Origin: Succinatimonas sp. UBA7265
GTDB taxonomy: Bacteria > Pseudomonadota > Gammaproteobacteria > Enterobacterales > Succinivibrionaceae
Direction: 5' to 3'
DNA length: 28,967 nt
NCBI GenBank assembly: GCA_002473165.1
Contig: DKSD01000042.1
Location: forward strand, 1-28,967
Position 1 is the first letter of the stretch; each line of letters begins with the position of its first letter. Of the stretch, positions 1 through 7,700 are shown piece by piece. The position numbers and the translations under genes were made by a program. The notes beneath the pieces were generated by a model, which saw only the letters and a program-made list of their open reading frames with translations, was not told where the DNA came from and did not search any database.

Positions 1-10
1 TCCGTACTTG

Positions 11-23
11 TTTTTAAAGAACT
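11..23 (-). promoter_or_regulatory. boxA-like antitermination element of an rRNA leader
   Basis: On the minus strand this reads AGTTCTTTAAAAA, close to the gammaproteobacterial rrn boxA (TGCTCTTTAACAA; 10 of 13 positions agree). It lies downstream of two strong leftward promoters and of a boxB-like hairpin, the same order as in E. coli rrn leaders. boxA RNA binds NusB/NusE and prevents Rho termination of untranslated rRNA. The 16S gene itself would be left of the window and is not seen. Confidence 0.6.
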
Positions 24-53
24 GTTATTCAGAAACTTTGTCCTGAATTTTGC

Positions 54-69
54 GTCACAGCTTGGTGAC
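54..69 (-). promoter_or_regulatory. boxB-like hairpin in putative rRNA leader
   Basis: A GTCAC/GTGAC inverted repeat (54-58 with 65-69) has a 6-nt loop. It sits between the second leftward promoter and the boxA-like element, where rrn leaders carry boxB. The stem is only 5 bp, so the call rests mainly on position. Confidence 0.45.
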
Positions 70-80
70 AACGTTGAAGC

Positions 81-108
81 ATTATAGAGATTTTTAAGAA
101 CATGTCAA
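81..108 (-). promoter_or_regulatory. Strong sigma70 promoter, putative rrn P2
   Basis: Minus strand TTGACA (108-103) and TATAAT (86-81) are both perfect consensus hexamers, separated by 16 bp. The segment upstream of the -35 (about 109-140) is almost pure A/T and resembles an UP element. Transcription would start near 74 and run out of the left edge. A 16-bp spacer is typical of rrn promoters. Confidence 0.75.
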
Positions 109-207
109 ATAAATTTTTAATTTTTTTATCTAACTGTTTTTCAGAATATTTAATCCTGAAAAAACGCTGTTCCAAAATCGCTCACCATGTTTCGAGGTGC
201 ATTGTTC

Positions 208-235
208 ATAATACGCCACTCTTAGATTTTGGCAA
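208..235 (-). promoter_or_regulatory. Strong promoter, putative rrn P1
   Basis: Minus strand TTGCCA (235-230) and TATTAT (213-208) have a 16-bp spacer and A/T-rich DNA upstream (236-300). It lies 127 bp upstream of the second promoter in the same direction, close to the P1-P2 distance in E. coli rrn operons. Apart from these promoter and leader elements I see no gene in 1-365; a 76-codon plus-strand reading frame at 263-493 crosses a terminator and is not credible. Confidence 0.65.
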
Positions 236-363
236 GCGTTTGTTTAGGACTTACTTTAAATTTTGAGATTATATTTTGAATTTACTAAATATTTTCTTCA
301 GATTTATTTTGTCTTTCCGTACTGTCGCAAGCGTTTTCGGATGTTCTGCTTGCTTGCGGCTGC

Positions 364-400
364 AAAAAGCCCGCCCGGCAGGAACTGCAAGGCGGGCTTT
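364..400 (-). terminator. Intrinsic terminator after the second FAD oxidoreductase
   Basis: AAAGCCCGCC (366-375) pairs perfectly with GGCGGGCTTT (391-400). On the minus strand the stem runs into a T5 tract. It begins 8 nt after the oxidoreductase stop and insulates the putative rrn promoters from upstream transcription. Confidence 0.85.
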
Positions 401-408
401 CTGGCGCG

Positions 409-1755
409 TCAAAGCTCTGATCCGGCCTTGACGTTCTTCCACCACAGCGCGGCATGCGCGCCCGGGGTTCTCAGGATCTCAGGGGGCAGGTAGTTGGGGT
501 GGTAATGCTTGATGATGTAATCAAGCTCAGGGCTGTCCACGCCCTGGATGAGATCGGCAAGATAGGTGCCCAGGATCGAGGCACGGCTGACACCTGAGCC
601 GTCAGAGGTCGTGCCGGCATAGACGTTCTCGGCGATCTGCCCGAACAGCGGGTTCGTGTTCCCGGTAAAGGCGATGAGGCCGCCGTAGGTATACTCAAAC
701 GGCACATCTTTAAGCGTCGGGAAGCGCTTGACAAAAGCGTTGCGCAACAGCGGCTTGGCCTGTTCAAAGCGCTGCTCAGGAATGTTCAGCCGCTTTTCCG
801 AGGCATAGGCGATGTCCGTGCGCACAAAGACCCGGCGCCTGGCTGTGTACCTGACCGTGGCTCCCGCAGGATGGGTTGCCGTGATCCCCCAGGGCTGCAC
901 GCCCTCGAAGATCTTCATCTCCTCATCGGTGAGCTCGCGCGTCATGGCGCCGAAACTCTGGATGGCGCTGACATCGCTGATCTCCTGGCCCTTGAAACCG
1001 AAGTTTTTGATAAAAGCGTTCACGGTGAGGATGATCTTCGAGGCCTTGATCTCGCGACCGCCCTTTAAGATCACGCTCGGGGTTTTGCCCTCTTTGACTT
1101 CGGTGATGACGCTGTGCTCGAACACCGAGACATTCTCAGGCAGCGCCCCTGCCAGTGCGCGGATGAGCTCAGCGGGGTTGTCGAGCACGCAGTCGGCGGT
1201 GTACAGGCCCTGGGTGTAGAAGTCCGTGCCCAGCCGTTTCGTCATCTCTTCGTGCCCGAACATCTCATACTTGACGCCCATGCGATCGAACTCGGAGGCC
1301 AGCGCGTTCAGCGCTTTGACATTGCGCGCCTCGCGCACCGCGTGGTACATGCCGTCCCAGCGGAAGTCGATCTCCGGGGCCTTGGCCTTCACGATCTCGT
1401 CGATGCGGCGGATCACGATCCCGTTTAATTTGCACAGCTCTTTTTGATCTTCAAGCGTGAACTTGTCAAAGCCCACCAGCGAAGCGCTCACCTGCGAGAT
1501 GTGCAGAAACCCGGCGTTGCGCCCGGAGCTGAACGTGCCGACTTTCAGCGCGTCAAAGATGGCGATCCGCGCCTTGGGATCGTTTTTTGAGAGCTCATAG
1601 GCGGCCATCACGCCGCCAAAACCGGCGCCGACGATCACGTAGTCGTAGCTGTCCTGAAGCTCGCTCAAGTCCGTGTAAGTGCGATCCTTGTTGACCGCGG
1701 TTTCAAACCAGGGATTGACCCCGGTGTCTTTTGGGAAATTCGTAACCTTGCCCAT
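409..1755 (-). CDS. FAD-dependent oxidoreductase (DAO family), copy 2
   Basis: A 448-residue soluble flavoprotein of the D-amino-acid oxidase/glycine oxidase/PuuB-like superfamily. Visible features are the FAD-binding GxGxxG at residues 43-48 after a hydrophobic strand, an SGRNAG motif at 77-82, and the C-terminal glycine-rich FAD segment at about 381-403. Such enzymes oxidise the C-N bond of an amino acid or secondary amine; the substrate cannot be read from sequence. I chose ATG 1755 over an upstream GTG at 1773: it has AAAGG 8 nt upstream and gives exactly the length and N-terminus of the paralogue at 2834-4180. It follows a metQ gene by 53 nt, and the same metQ/oxidoreductase pairing occurs next door. 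Inference: it acts on methionine or a derivative imported by MetNIQ, for example D-methionine. Sarcosine-like or glutamylputrescine-like substrates remain possible. Confidence 0.8.
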   Translation of the reverse strand: MGKVTNFPKDTGVNPWFETAVNKDRTYTDLSELQDSYDYVIVGAGFGGVMAAYELSKNDPKARIAIFDALKVGTFSSGRNAGFLHISQVSASLVGFDKFTLEDQKELCKLNGIVIRRIDEIVKAKAPEIDFRWDGMYHAVREARNVKALNALASEFDRMGVKYEMFGHEEMTKRLGTDFYTQGLYTADCVLDNPAELIRALAGALPENVSVFEHSVITEVKEGKTPSVILKGGREIKASKIILTVNAFIKNFGFKGQEISDVSAIQSFGAMTRELTDEEMKIFEGVQPWGITATHPAGATVRYTARRRVFVRTDIAYASEKRLNIPEQRFEQAKPLLRNAFVKRFPTLKDVPFEYTYGGLIAFTGNTNPLFGQIAENVYAGTTSDGSGVSRASILGTYLADLIQGVDSPELDYIIKHYHPNYLPPEILRTPGAHAALWWKNVKAGSEL

Positions 1756-1773
1756 CTTAAGTACCTTTGTCAC

Positions 1774-1798
1774 AGCGCTGCGGCGCTGCCGCAGCGCT
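1774..1798 (-). repeat. Intercistronic GC-rich hairpin
   Basis: AGCGCTGCGG (1774-1783) pairs perfectly with CCGCAGCGCT (1789-1798), and one more C-G pair can form inside. No T tract follows on the minus strand, so it is not a classic terminator. It lies between the metQ copy 2 stop and the oxidoreductase ribosome-binding site. It may block exonucleases or set the expression ratio of the two genes. Confidence 0.7.
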
Positions 1799-1808
1799 AT
1801 TTGCCTTT

Positions 1809-2669
1809 TTAATATTTAAACGCCGGTGTCACCGCGCCGTTGTACGCTTTTACGATGTAGTCGGCCACCTCTTTGGTCTGGTAGGCTGTGACGACTTTTT
1901 GGAACAGCGGATTGTCCTTGTCAGCCTCGCGCGCGACGATGATGTTGATGTACGGGTTTTGCGGATCGATCTTTCCCATGCCGTCTGAGAAGATCGGATC
2001 TTTCTGCGGGTTGAGCCCGTTGTCGAGGGCGTAATTGGCGTTGATCACCGCAACCGCCACATCCGGCAGCACGCTCGGGATGTTGCCTGCATCCACCTCA
2101 TAGAATTTTATGTGTTTAGGGTTCTCAGTGACATCGCGCACACCGGGCACATAGCCTTTTGAGGGATCGAGCTTTATGAGCCCTGCGAGTTCCAAAAGCT
2201 TGAGCGCCCTGCCGCCATTGGTCGGATCGTTGGGGATCGCCACGGTGTCGCCGTCTTTGAGTTCATCAAACGATTTGATCTTTTTGGAGTAGGCGCTCAA
2301 AGGCACGATCCTGGTGTTGCCGATGCGCGTGAGTTTAAAGCCCTTCTGCTCGTTTTCGGATTTTAAGAACGCCACATGCTGGAAAGCGTTGAGATCGATC
2401 TCGCCATCCTGCAGCGCCCGGTTGGGCAGCGTGTAGTCGGCAAATTTCACCAGCGTCAGTTTGATGCCCTGCGCTTGCAGGTTCTTCTTTACGATCTCCC
2501 ACTCGCCGTTGTTTTCGCCGACGAGGCCGACTTTGATTTCGCATGCGGCATCCGTTTTGCCCTGCGGCTGCGCGCTGTCCGCTTTGTCACCACACGCGCC
2601 AAGGCAGAGCGCCATGGCCGCAAGGCACACTCCTGCAAGCGCGTTTTTTAAAAATTTTCCCGAATTCAT
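1809..2669 (-). CDS. metQ: MetQ-like methionine-binding lipoprotein, copy 2
   Basis: A 286-residue NlpA/MetQ family substrate-binding lipoprotein. A lipoprotein signal peptide ends in the lipobox LGAC with Cys26 as the lipidated residue. The mature protein carries family hallmarks: VGENNGEWE near the N-terminus, FQHVAF, and the IPNDPTNGGRAL segment that shapes the methionine pocket. It would deliver methionine (L, D or derivatives) to MetNI at the inner membrane. It closely resembles the metQ at 4772-5620 along its whole length. No second metN/metI accompanies it, so it probably shares the single MetNI pore and may offer a different ligand preference. The Shine-Dalgarno is weak (AACAAAAG). 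It is followed by the second oxidoreductase gene. Confidence 0.88.
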   Translation of the reverse strand: MNSGKFLKNALAGVCLAAMALCLGACGDKADSAQPQGKTDAACEIKVGLVGENNGEWEIVKKNLQAQGIKLTLVKFADYTLPNRALQDGEIDLNAFQHVAFLKSENEQKGFKLTRIGNTRIVPLSAYSKKIKSFDELKDGDTVAIPNDPTNGGRALKLLELAGLIKLDPSKGYVPGVRDVTENPKHIKFYEVDAGNIPSVLPDVAVAVINANYALDNGLNPQKDPIFSDGMGKIDPQNPYINIIVAREADKDNPLFQKVVTAYQTKEVADYIVKAYNGAVTPAFKY

Positions 2670-2713
2670 CTTTTGTTATGCCCTTTTTAAACGCCAAAGC
2701 AGCGCCATACTGC

Positions 2714-2753
2714 AAACAGGCTCCCGGCGCCTGATGGCACCGGGAGCCTGTTT
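2714..2753 (-). terminator. Strong hairpin upstream of metQ copy 2, possible terminator
   Basis: Perfect 14-bp stem: AAACAGGCTCCCGG (2714-2727) with CCGGGAGCCTGTTT (2740-2753). A GCC/GGC inner pairing leaves a TGAT loop. On the minus strand only TTT follows before G, so termination would be partial. It separates the first oxidoreductase from the downstream metQ copy. Confidence 0.55.
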
Positions 2754-2792
2754 ATTAGACGGCATTGCGGCGTTTTACGCCACCTGCGGCAT

Positions 2793-2825
2793 TTTGCCCT
2801 GCTTTGAGGATCAAAACAGGGCAAA
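2793..2825 (-). repeat. Hairpin just after the first FAD oxidoreductase
   Basis: TTTGCCCTG (2793-2801) pairs with CAGGGCAAA (2817-2825), with inner TTTGA/TCAAA pairing that leaves a tiny loop. It starts 8 nt beyond the stop codon at 2834. There is no T tract on the minus strand, so I treat it as a 3'-end stabilising or processing structure rather than a proven terminator. Confidence 0.55.
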
Positions 2826-2833
2826 GAGAGCTT

Positions 2834-4180
2834 TTACAGCTCGGTGCCGGCCTTGACGTTCTTCCACCACAGCGCGGCGTTGGCGCCCGGAACTCTCAGG
2901 ACCTCAGGCGGCAGGTAGCTGGGGTGGTAGTTTGCCAGGATGTAATCGAGATCCTCGCTCTTCTTCCCTAAGATCAGATCGGCCAGGAACGTTCCGAGGA
3001 TCGAGGCGCGGTTCACGCCCGCGCCCTCTGACGTTGTCCCGGCGAAGATGTTCTCGGCGATCTCGCCAAACAGCGGCTCGGCGTTGGCGGTAAACGGGAT
3101 CAGCCCGCCGTAGGTGTACTCAAACGGCACATCCTTAAGCGTCGGGAAGCGTTTGACAAAGGCGTTGCGCAGCAGCGGCTTTGACTGCTCAAAACGCTGC
3201 TGCGGGATGTTGAGGCGGTAGCCTGGCGCATAGGCGATGTCCGTGCGCACAAACACTCTTCTCTTGGGGGTGTACCTGACGGTCGCGCCCGCCGGATGGG
3301 TCGCCACAACGCCCCAGGGCTGCACGCCTTCAAAGATCTTCATCTCGTCATCGGTCAGCTCGCGGGTCATGGCGCCAAAGCTCTGGATGGCGCACACATC
3401 CTTGATCTCCTGGCCGCCGAAGCCGAAATGCTTGATGAAGGCGTTGACGGTAAGGATGATCTTCGCCGCCTCGATCTTGCGGCCGTCCTTGAGCGTGATG
3501 GCAGGATGCGCCCCGTCTTTGACGTCGGTGATCACCGTGTTCTCAAAGAGCGAGACATTCTTGGGCAGCGCCAGCGCCAGCGCGCGGATGAGCTCGGCCG
3601 GATTGTCGAGCACGCAGTCCGTGGAGTACAGCCCCTTGGTGTAGAAGTCCGTGCCCAGGCGCTTCGTCATTTCCTGGTGATCGAAGATCTCGTATTTGTG
3701 GCCCATCTTGTCGTACATCTTCGCCAGATCATCAAGCGCCTTGACATTGCGCTCCTCGCGCACGGCGTGGTAGAGGCCGTCCCAGCGGAAATCGGTGTCC
3801 GGGGCTTTCTCCTTGATGATGTTGTCGATGCGCGTGATCACCTTCTCGTTGAGTTTGCACAGTTTGAGCTGATCATCGATGGTGTAGTGATCAAAGCCGA
3901 CGAGCGGGGCCGTGACCTGCGAGATCCACAAAAAGCCGGCGTTGCGCCCGGAGCTGAATGTGCCGACTTTCAGCGCGTCAAAAACGGCAATTTTGGAATC
4001 AGGGGCGTTCTCCGCCAGCTCAAAGGCCGCCATGACGCCGCCAAAGCCGGCGCCGACGATGATAAAGTCATAGCTGTCTTTGAGCTCGCTGATGTCGGTG
4101 TAAGTTGCATTCCTGTTTACGGCCGTCTCAAACCAGGGGTTGACGCCGGTGTCCTTAGGAAATGCTGTAACCTTGCCCAT
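2834..4180 (-). CDS. FAD-dependent oxidoreductase (DAO family), copy 1
   Basis: A 448-residue paralogue of the protein at 409-1755, alignable end to end without gaps. It shares the FAD-binding VGAGFGG at about 42-48, SGRNAG at 77-82, the glycine-rich FAD motif near 381-403, and the conserved tail WWKNVKAGxEL. ATG 4180 is preceded by AAAGGAG with an 8-nt spacer, stronger than in copy 2. It is cytosolic, with no signal peptide or membrane helix. It is divergent from the GNAT gene (94-bp gap) and lies downstream of metNIQ across that reversed gene. The association with metQ, seen twice, suggests oxidation of a methionine-related amine. The substrate is unproven. Confidence 0.8.
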   Translation of the reverse strand: MGKVTAFPKDTGVNPWFETAVNRNATYTDISELKDSYDFIIVGAGFGGVMAAFELAENAPDSKIAVFDALKVGTFSSGRNAGFLWISQVTAPLVGFDHYTIDDQLKLCKLNEKVITRIDNIIKEKAPDTDFRWDGLYHAVREERNVKALDDLAKMYDKMGHKYEIFDHQEMTKRLGTDFYTKGLYSTDCVLDNPAELIRALALALPKNVSLFENTVITDVKDGAHPAITLKDGRKIEAAKIILTVNAFIKHFGFGGQEIKDVCAIQSFGAMTRELTDDEMKIFEGVQPWGVVATHPAGATVRYTPKRRVFVRTDIAYAPGYRLNIPQQRFEQSKPLLRNAFVKRFPTLKDVPFEYTYGGLIPFTANAEPLFGEIAENIFAGTTSEGAGVNRASILGTFLADLILGKKSEDLDYILANYHPSYLPPEVLRVPGANAALWWKNVKAGTEL

Positions 4181-4274
4181 TTTTTAAACTCCTTTATTGC
4201 AAAAACCTTGCGCCGGGGCGAAACCCGCGCGATCTAAAATCTCTGTAAATTTTCAAAAACCCGCAGGAGGCTTT

Positions 4275-4778
4275 ATGCTCATCCGCAAAACTCAGGAGAG
4301 CGATCTGCCCGCCATCACTGAGATCTACAACGCCGAAATCTTAAACGGCACTGCAACTTTTGACTGCGCCCCCAAAAGCCTTGATGACCGCCTCAAATGG
4401 CTGCATGAACACAACCGCGGCAACCATCCGCTTTTGACCGCGCTCTCAGATGACGGCTCCCAGGTTTTGGGCTACGCCTCGCTATCCCCTTACGGGACGA
4501 AGGACGCGTTCACCTCCACGGTGGAGCTTTCCGTTTACGTAAGCCCCAAGGCCCGCCGCAGCGGCACGGCCTTTGAGCTTATAAAGGCGCTCATCAGCAA
4601 GGTGCAGGGCGACGGCGTCACCCACCTCATCATCTCGGTCATCACCTCAGGCAATGAGGCGAGCGTGAAGCTTCATCAAAAGCTGGGCTTTGCCTTTTGC
4701 GGGACAATCCCCGAGATCGCCCGCAAGTTCGGCGTTTACCTCTCTGTGGATATTTACGTATTAAAAATCAATCAATAG
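4275..4778 (+). CDS. GNAT N-acetyltransferase, phosphinothricin/methionine-sulfoximine type
   Basis: A 167-residue single-domain GNAT of the Pat/YncA(MddA) type. Evidence: IRKTQESDLPAITEIYN at the N-terminus, TATFD near residue 26, the TVELSVYV strand, an acetyl-CoA loop RRSGTA in the Q/RxxGxA pattern, and the late NEASVKLHQKLGF motif typical of this subfamily. Family members acetylate phosphinothricin, methionine sulfoximine or methionine sulfone. ATG 4275 is supported by GCAGGAGG four nt upstream; a TTG at 4197 in the same frame is unlikely. It is one of two plus-strand genes in the window, inserted between metQ and the oxidoreductase. Its stop overlaps the metQ stop by 7 bp, tail to tail. 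Detoxifying methionine analogues that enter through MetNIQ fits the context but is inference. Confidence 0.8.
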   Translation: MLIRKTQESDLPAITEIYNAEILNGTATFDCAPKSLDDRLKWLHEHNRGNHPLLTALSDDGSQVLGYASLSPYGTKDAFTSTVELSVYVSPKARRSGTAFELIKALISKVQGDGVTHLIISVITSGNEASVKLHQKLGFAFCGTIPEIARKFGVYLSVDIYVLKINQ

Positions 4779-5620
4779 CTAAAAGCCGGAACCGAAGCGC
4801 CTTTGTAGGTGTTTTTGATGTACTCGGCCACCTCTTTCGTCTGGAAAGCCTTGACGACTTTCTGGTACACCGGGTTGTCCTTATCCTCGGCGCGGGCGGC
4901 GATCACATTGATGTAAGGGTTGGACTTGTCGATCTTGCCGGTGGTGTCAGAGAAGATGGCATCCTTCATCGGATTGAGATGGTTGTCCAGGGCATAGTTG
5001 GAATTGATGATCGACACCGCCACATCCGGCAGCAGCGACGGAGTGTTGCCAGCGTCCACTTCATAGAACTTGATGTGCTTCGGGTTGTCGGTGACATCGC
5101 GCACCGTAGGGATATAGCCTTTTGAGGCGTCAAGCTTGATGACGCCGGCAAGCTCGAGGAGCTTTAACGCGCGGCCGCCGTTTGTCGGATCATTGGGCAG
5201 CGCCACAGTGTCGCCGTCTTTGAGCTCGTCTAGCGACTTGATCTTCTGGGAGTAGGCGCCCAGCGGGGCGATCAGGGTGTCGCCGATGCCGACGTTGTTA
5301 AAACCTTTCTGCTCGTTCTCGGCCTTGAGGAAGGCCACATGCTGGAAGGCGTTGAGATCGATCTCCTTGTCATGCAGCGCGCGGTTGGGCAGCGTGTAGT
5401 CGGCAAATTTCACGATCGTAAGCTTGATCCCCTGGCCCTCCAGGGTCTTTTTGGCGATCTCCCACTCGCCGTTGTTCTCGCCGACGACGCCGATCTTCAC
5501 CTCAGGCGCGGCCGCGGCGCTTTCGCTCTTGGCCTCCTGCTTGTCCCCGCAGCCTGCAAGGCCGAACGCCAAAGCCGCAGCCGCGGCGGCCAGTACGGTG
5601 GATTTAAATAAATTTTTCAT
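4772..5620 (-). CDS. metQ: MetQ methionine-binding lipoprotein, copy 1
   Basis: A 282-residue D/L-methionine-binding lipoprotein of the MetNIQ ABC importer. The signal peptide is alanine-rich with lipobox LAGC and lipidated Cys24. Conserved MetQ segments include VGENNGEWE, KFADYTLPNRAL, LNAFQHVAFL, and PNDPTNGGRALKLLE. ATG 5620 has an AGAAGG Shine-Dalgarno about 10 nt upstream. It is the third gene of metN-metI-metQ, 54 nt after metI. Its 3' end overlaps the convergent GNAT gene by 7 bp with no visible terminator between them, so metNIQ transcripts probably run antisense into that gene. Confidence 0.92.
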   Translation of the reverse strand: MKNLFKSTVLAAAAAALAFGLAGCGDKQEAKSESAAAAPEVKIGVVGENNGEWEIAKKTLEGQGIKLTIVKFADYTLPNRALHDKEIDLNAFQHVAFLKAENEQKGFNNVGIGDTLIAPLGAYSQKIKSLDELKDGDTVALPNDPTNGGRALKLLELAGVIKLDASKGYIPTVRDVTDNPKHIKFYEVDAGNTPSLLPDVAVSIINSNYALDNHLNPMKDAIFSDTTGKIDKSNPYINVIAARAEDKDNPVYQKVVKAFQTKEVAEYIKNTYKGASVPAFSY

Positions 5621-5674
5621 AATAACAATACCTTCTTTCTGAAATGTACTAAAAAGTTTTTAACTTCGCGCTCC

Positions 5675-6347
5675 TTAATGGGAGAGCTTCCTGATGAAAT
5701 AGTTGCCCGCATACTGGATCACGCCGACCATGAGCAGGATCACCAGCACCGTCACATAGGTGACATCGGTCTGGCCGCGCTGATGGCCGTAGCGGATGGC
5801 GAAATCGCCGAGCCCGCCGCCGCCGATGGCGCCGGCCATGGCCGTCAGGCCTATCAGGCTGATGGCCGTGATCTGGGTGACGCGGATGATCGCGGGGATC
5901 GACTCCTTAAGGTAGACGCGGAAGATGATCCCGATATTCGATGAGCCCATGCTCTTGGCCGCTTCAACGAGCCCCGGATCTACGCCGGAGAGCGCGCTCT
6001 CCACCTGGCGGGCAAAGAAAGGCACGATGCCGACGACCAAAGGCGGCAGCGCGCCGGTCGTGCCGATGGCCGTGCCGACGACAAAACGCGAGAAGGGGAT
6101 GAGCGCTGCCAGCAGGATCACGAAAGGGATCGAACGGAAGACGTTGATGGTGCCGCCTAAGGCGCTGAAGACTTTCTTGTTGTCCATGATGGCGCCAGGG
6201 GCCGTGACCGTGAGCACCGTGCCCAGGAACACGCCCAACACAAAGGCGATGACGCCTGAGACGGCCAGCATGTACAGCGTCTGGCAGGTCGAGAGCCACA
6301 GCTCGTCGGGCTTGTCCATCACATTGGGGATCACCGCGTTTAAGAAA

Positions 6348-6355
<8 letters not shown>
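5675..6355 (-). CDS. metI: Methionine ABC transporter permease MetI
   Basis: A 226-residue inner-membrane permease with about five hydrophobic helices. The BPD-type EAA loop, EAAKSMGSSN, starts at residue 131 and is where MetN docks. The length matches E. coli MetI (217). ATG 6355 overlaps the end of metN by 8 bp, indicating translational coupling. It forms the methionine channel with a second MetI chain and two MetN subunits. Confidence 0.93.
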
Positions 6356-7385
<1,030 letters not shown>

Positions 7386-7403
7386 TGTTTTTCTGAAAAT
7401 AAT

Positions 7404-7430
7404 AAAAAAGGGAACCTTTTATGGCTCCCT
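7404..7430 (-). terminator. Attenuator terminator upstream of metN
   Basis: On the minus strand GGGAGCC (7429-7423) pairs with GGTTCCC (7416-7410), including one G-T pair, around loop ATAAAA. Six Ts follow (7409-7404). It is a complete intrinsic terminator 18 nt before the metN ATG, after the promoter and leader peptide. Its left arm GGGAGC can instead pair with GCTCCC at 7489-7484 inside the leader peptide gene, giving an antiterminator. Confidence 0.8.
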
Positions 7431-7465
7431 CGTTTAACAATTTTCGTGTTGTACCGGACTGGCTG

Positions 7466-7567
7466 TTAGCGAGCCGATCCGCCGGGAGCTGACAAAAAGA
7501 CACACATGCACATGCGCATGGCCTCAGCAGCCATACAGCAGGTGTTCATCACGGTGCTTGCTCTCAT
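7466..7567 (-). CDS. Met/Cys-rich leader peptide of the metNIQ operon (33 aa)
   Basis: A 33-codon reading frame starts at ATG 7567, with AAGGG (7579-7575) 7 nt upstream, an ideal Shine-Dalgarno. Met occurs at residues 1, 7, 12, 17, 19 and 21, and Cys at 10, 11, 20 and 22, so 10 of 33 residues contain sulfur. Met17-Arg-Met-Cys-Met-Cys22 is the densest stretch. The gene ends with TAA at 7466, 36 nt before the attenuator terminator. By analogy with his/trp/thr leader peptides, a ribosome stalled on Met codons when charged tRNA-Met is scarce would leave GCTCCC (7489-7484) free to trap the left arm of the terminator and permit metN transcription. A GCTGA/TCAGC pairing (7528-7524 with 7492-7488) enclosing the Met codons could serve as the pause hairpin. 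The peptide is not a family I recognise; the role is inferred. Confidence 0.72.
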   Translation of the reverse strand: MRASTVMNTCCMAAEAMRMCMCVFLSAPGGSAR

Positions 7568-7604
7568 CAGTTTTCCCTTGATATCCGTCTTGATTGTTTA
7601 AAGC

Positions 7605-7633
7605 ATTTAAACAGGGCAAAAGCGCCCTGTCAA
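7605..7633 (-). promoter_or_regulatory. Promoter of the metNIQ leader
   Basis: Minus strand TTGACA (7633-7628, perfect -35) and TTAAAT (7610-7605, 4 of 6 to consensus) have a 17-bp spacer. The expected start near 7598 gives about 30 nt of 5' UTR before the leader peptide ATG. The -35 and spacer overlap a recD 3' hairpin. One AGACGGAT stretch downstream matches the MetJ box at 6 of 8 positions, but no tandem partner is visible. Confidence 0.6.
7611..7630 (-). repeat. Hairpin downstream of recD overlapping the metN promoter
   Basis: ACAGGGC/GCCCTGT 7-bp stem with loop GCTTTT (minus strand). Only TTTAAAT follows, so it would be a weak terminator for recD. Because it covers the -35 end and spacer of the metNIQ promoter, it could also be a palindromic protein-binding site. 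Confidence 0.5.
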
Positions 7634-7700
7634 TTTTTAAAACAAAAACTCACTAAAACGGTGCAAAATCCGGTATTCTGCCAAAAAAAATATTTATTTT

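Noticed and set aside
263..493. 76-codon plus-strand open frame
   Set aside because: It starts in AT-rich promoter DNA, crosses the oxidoreductase terminator and ends inside that gene on the opposite strand; no ribosome-binding site or family resemblance.
3296..4237. 313-codon plus-strand open frame opposite the first oxidoreductase
   Set aside because: Exact antisense shadow of a clearly conserved gene in GC-rich DNA; its Val/Asp/Leu-rich composition is typical of antisense frames.
7583..7592. MetJ operator (AGACGGAT)
   Set aside because: A single box with 6 of 8 matches; MetJ needs at least two adjacent boxes and none follows.
7386..7700. SAM or other riboswitch upstream of metN
   Set aside because: I looked for SAM aptamer cores and found none; the terminator plus Met-rich leader peptide explains the region better.
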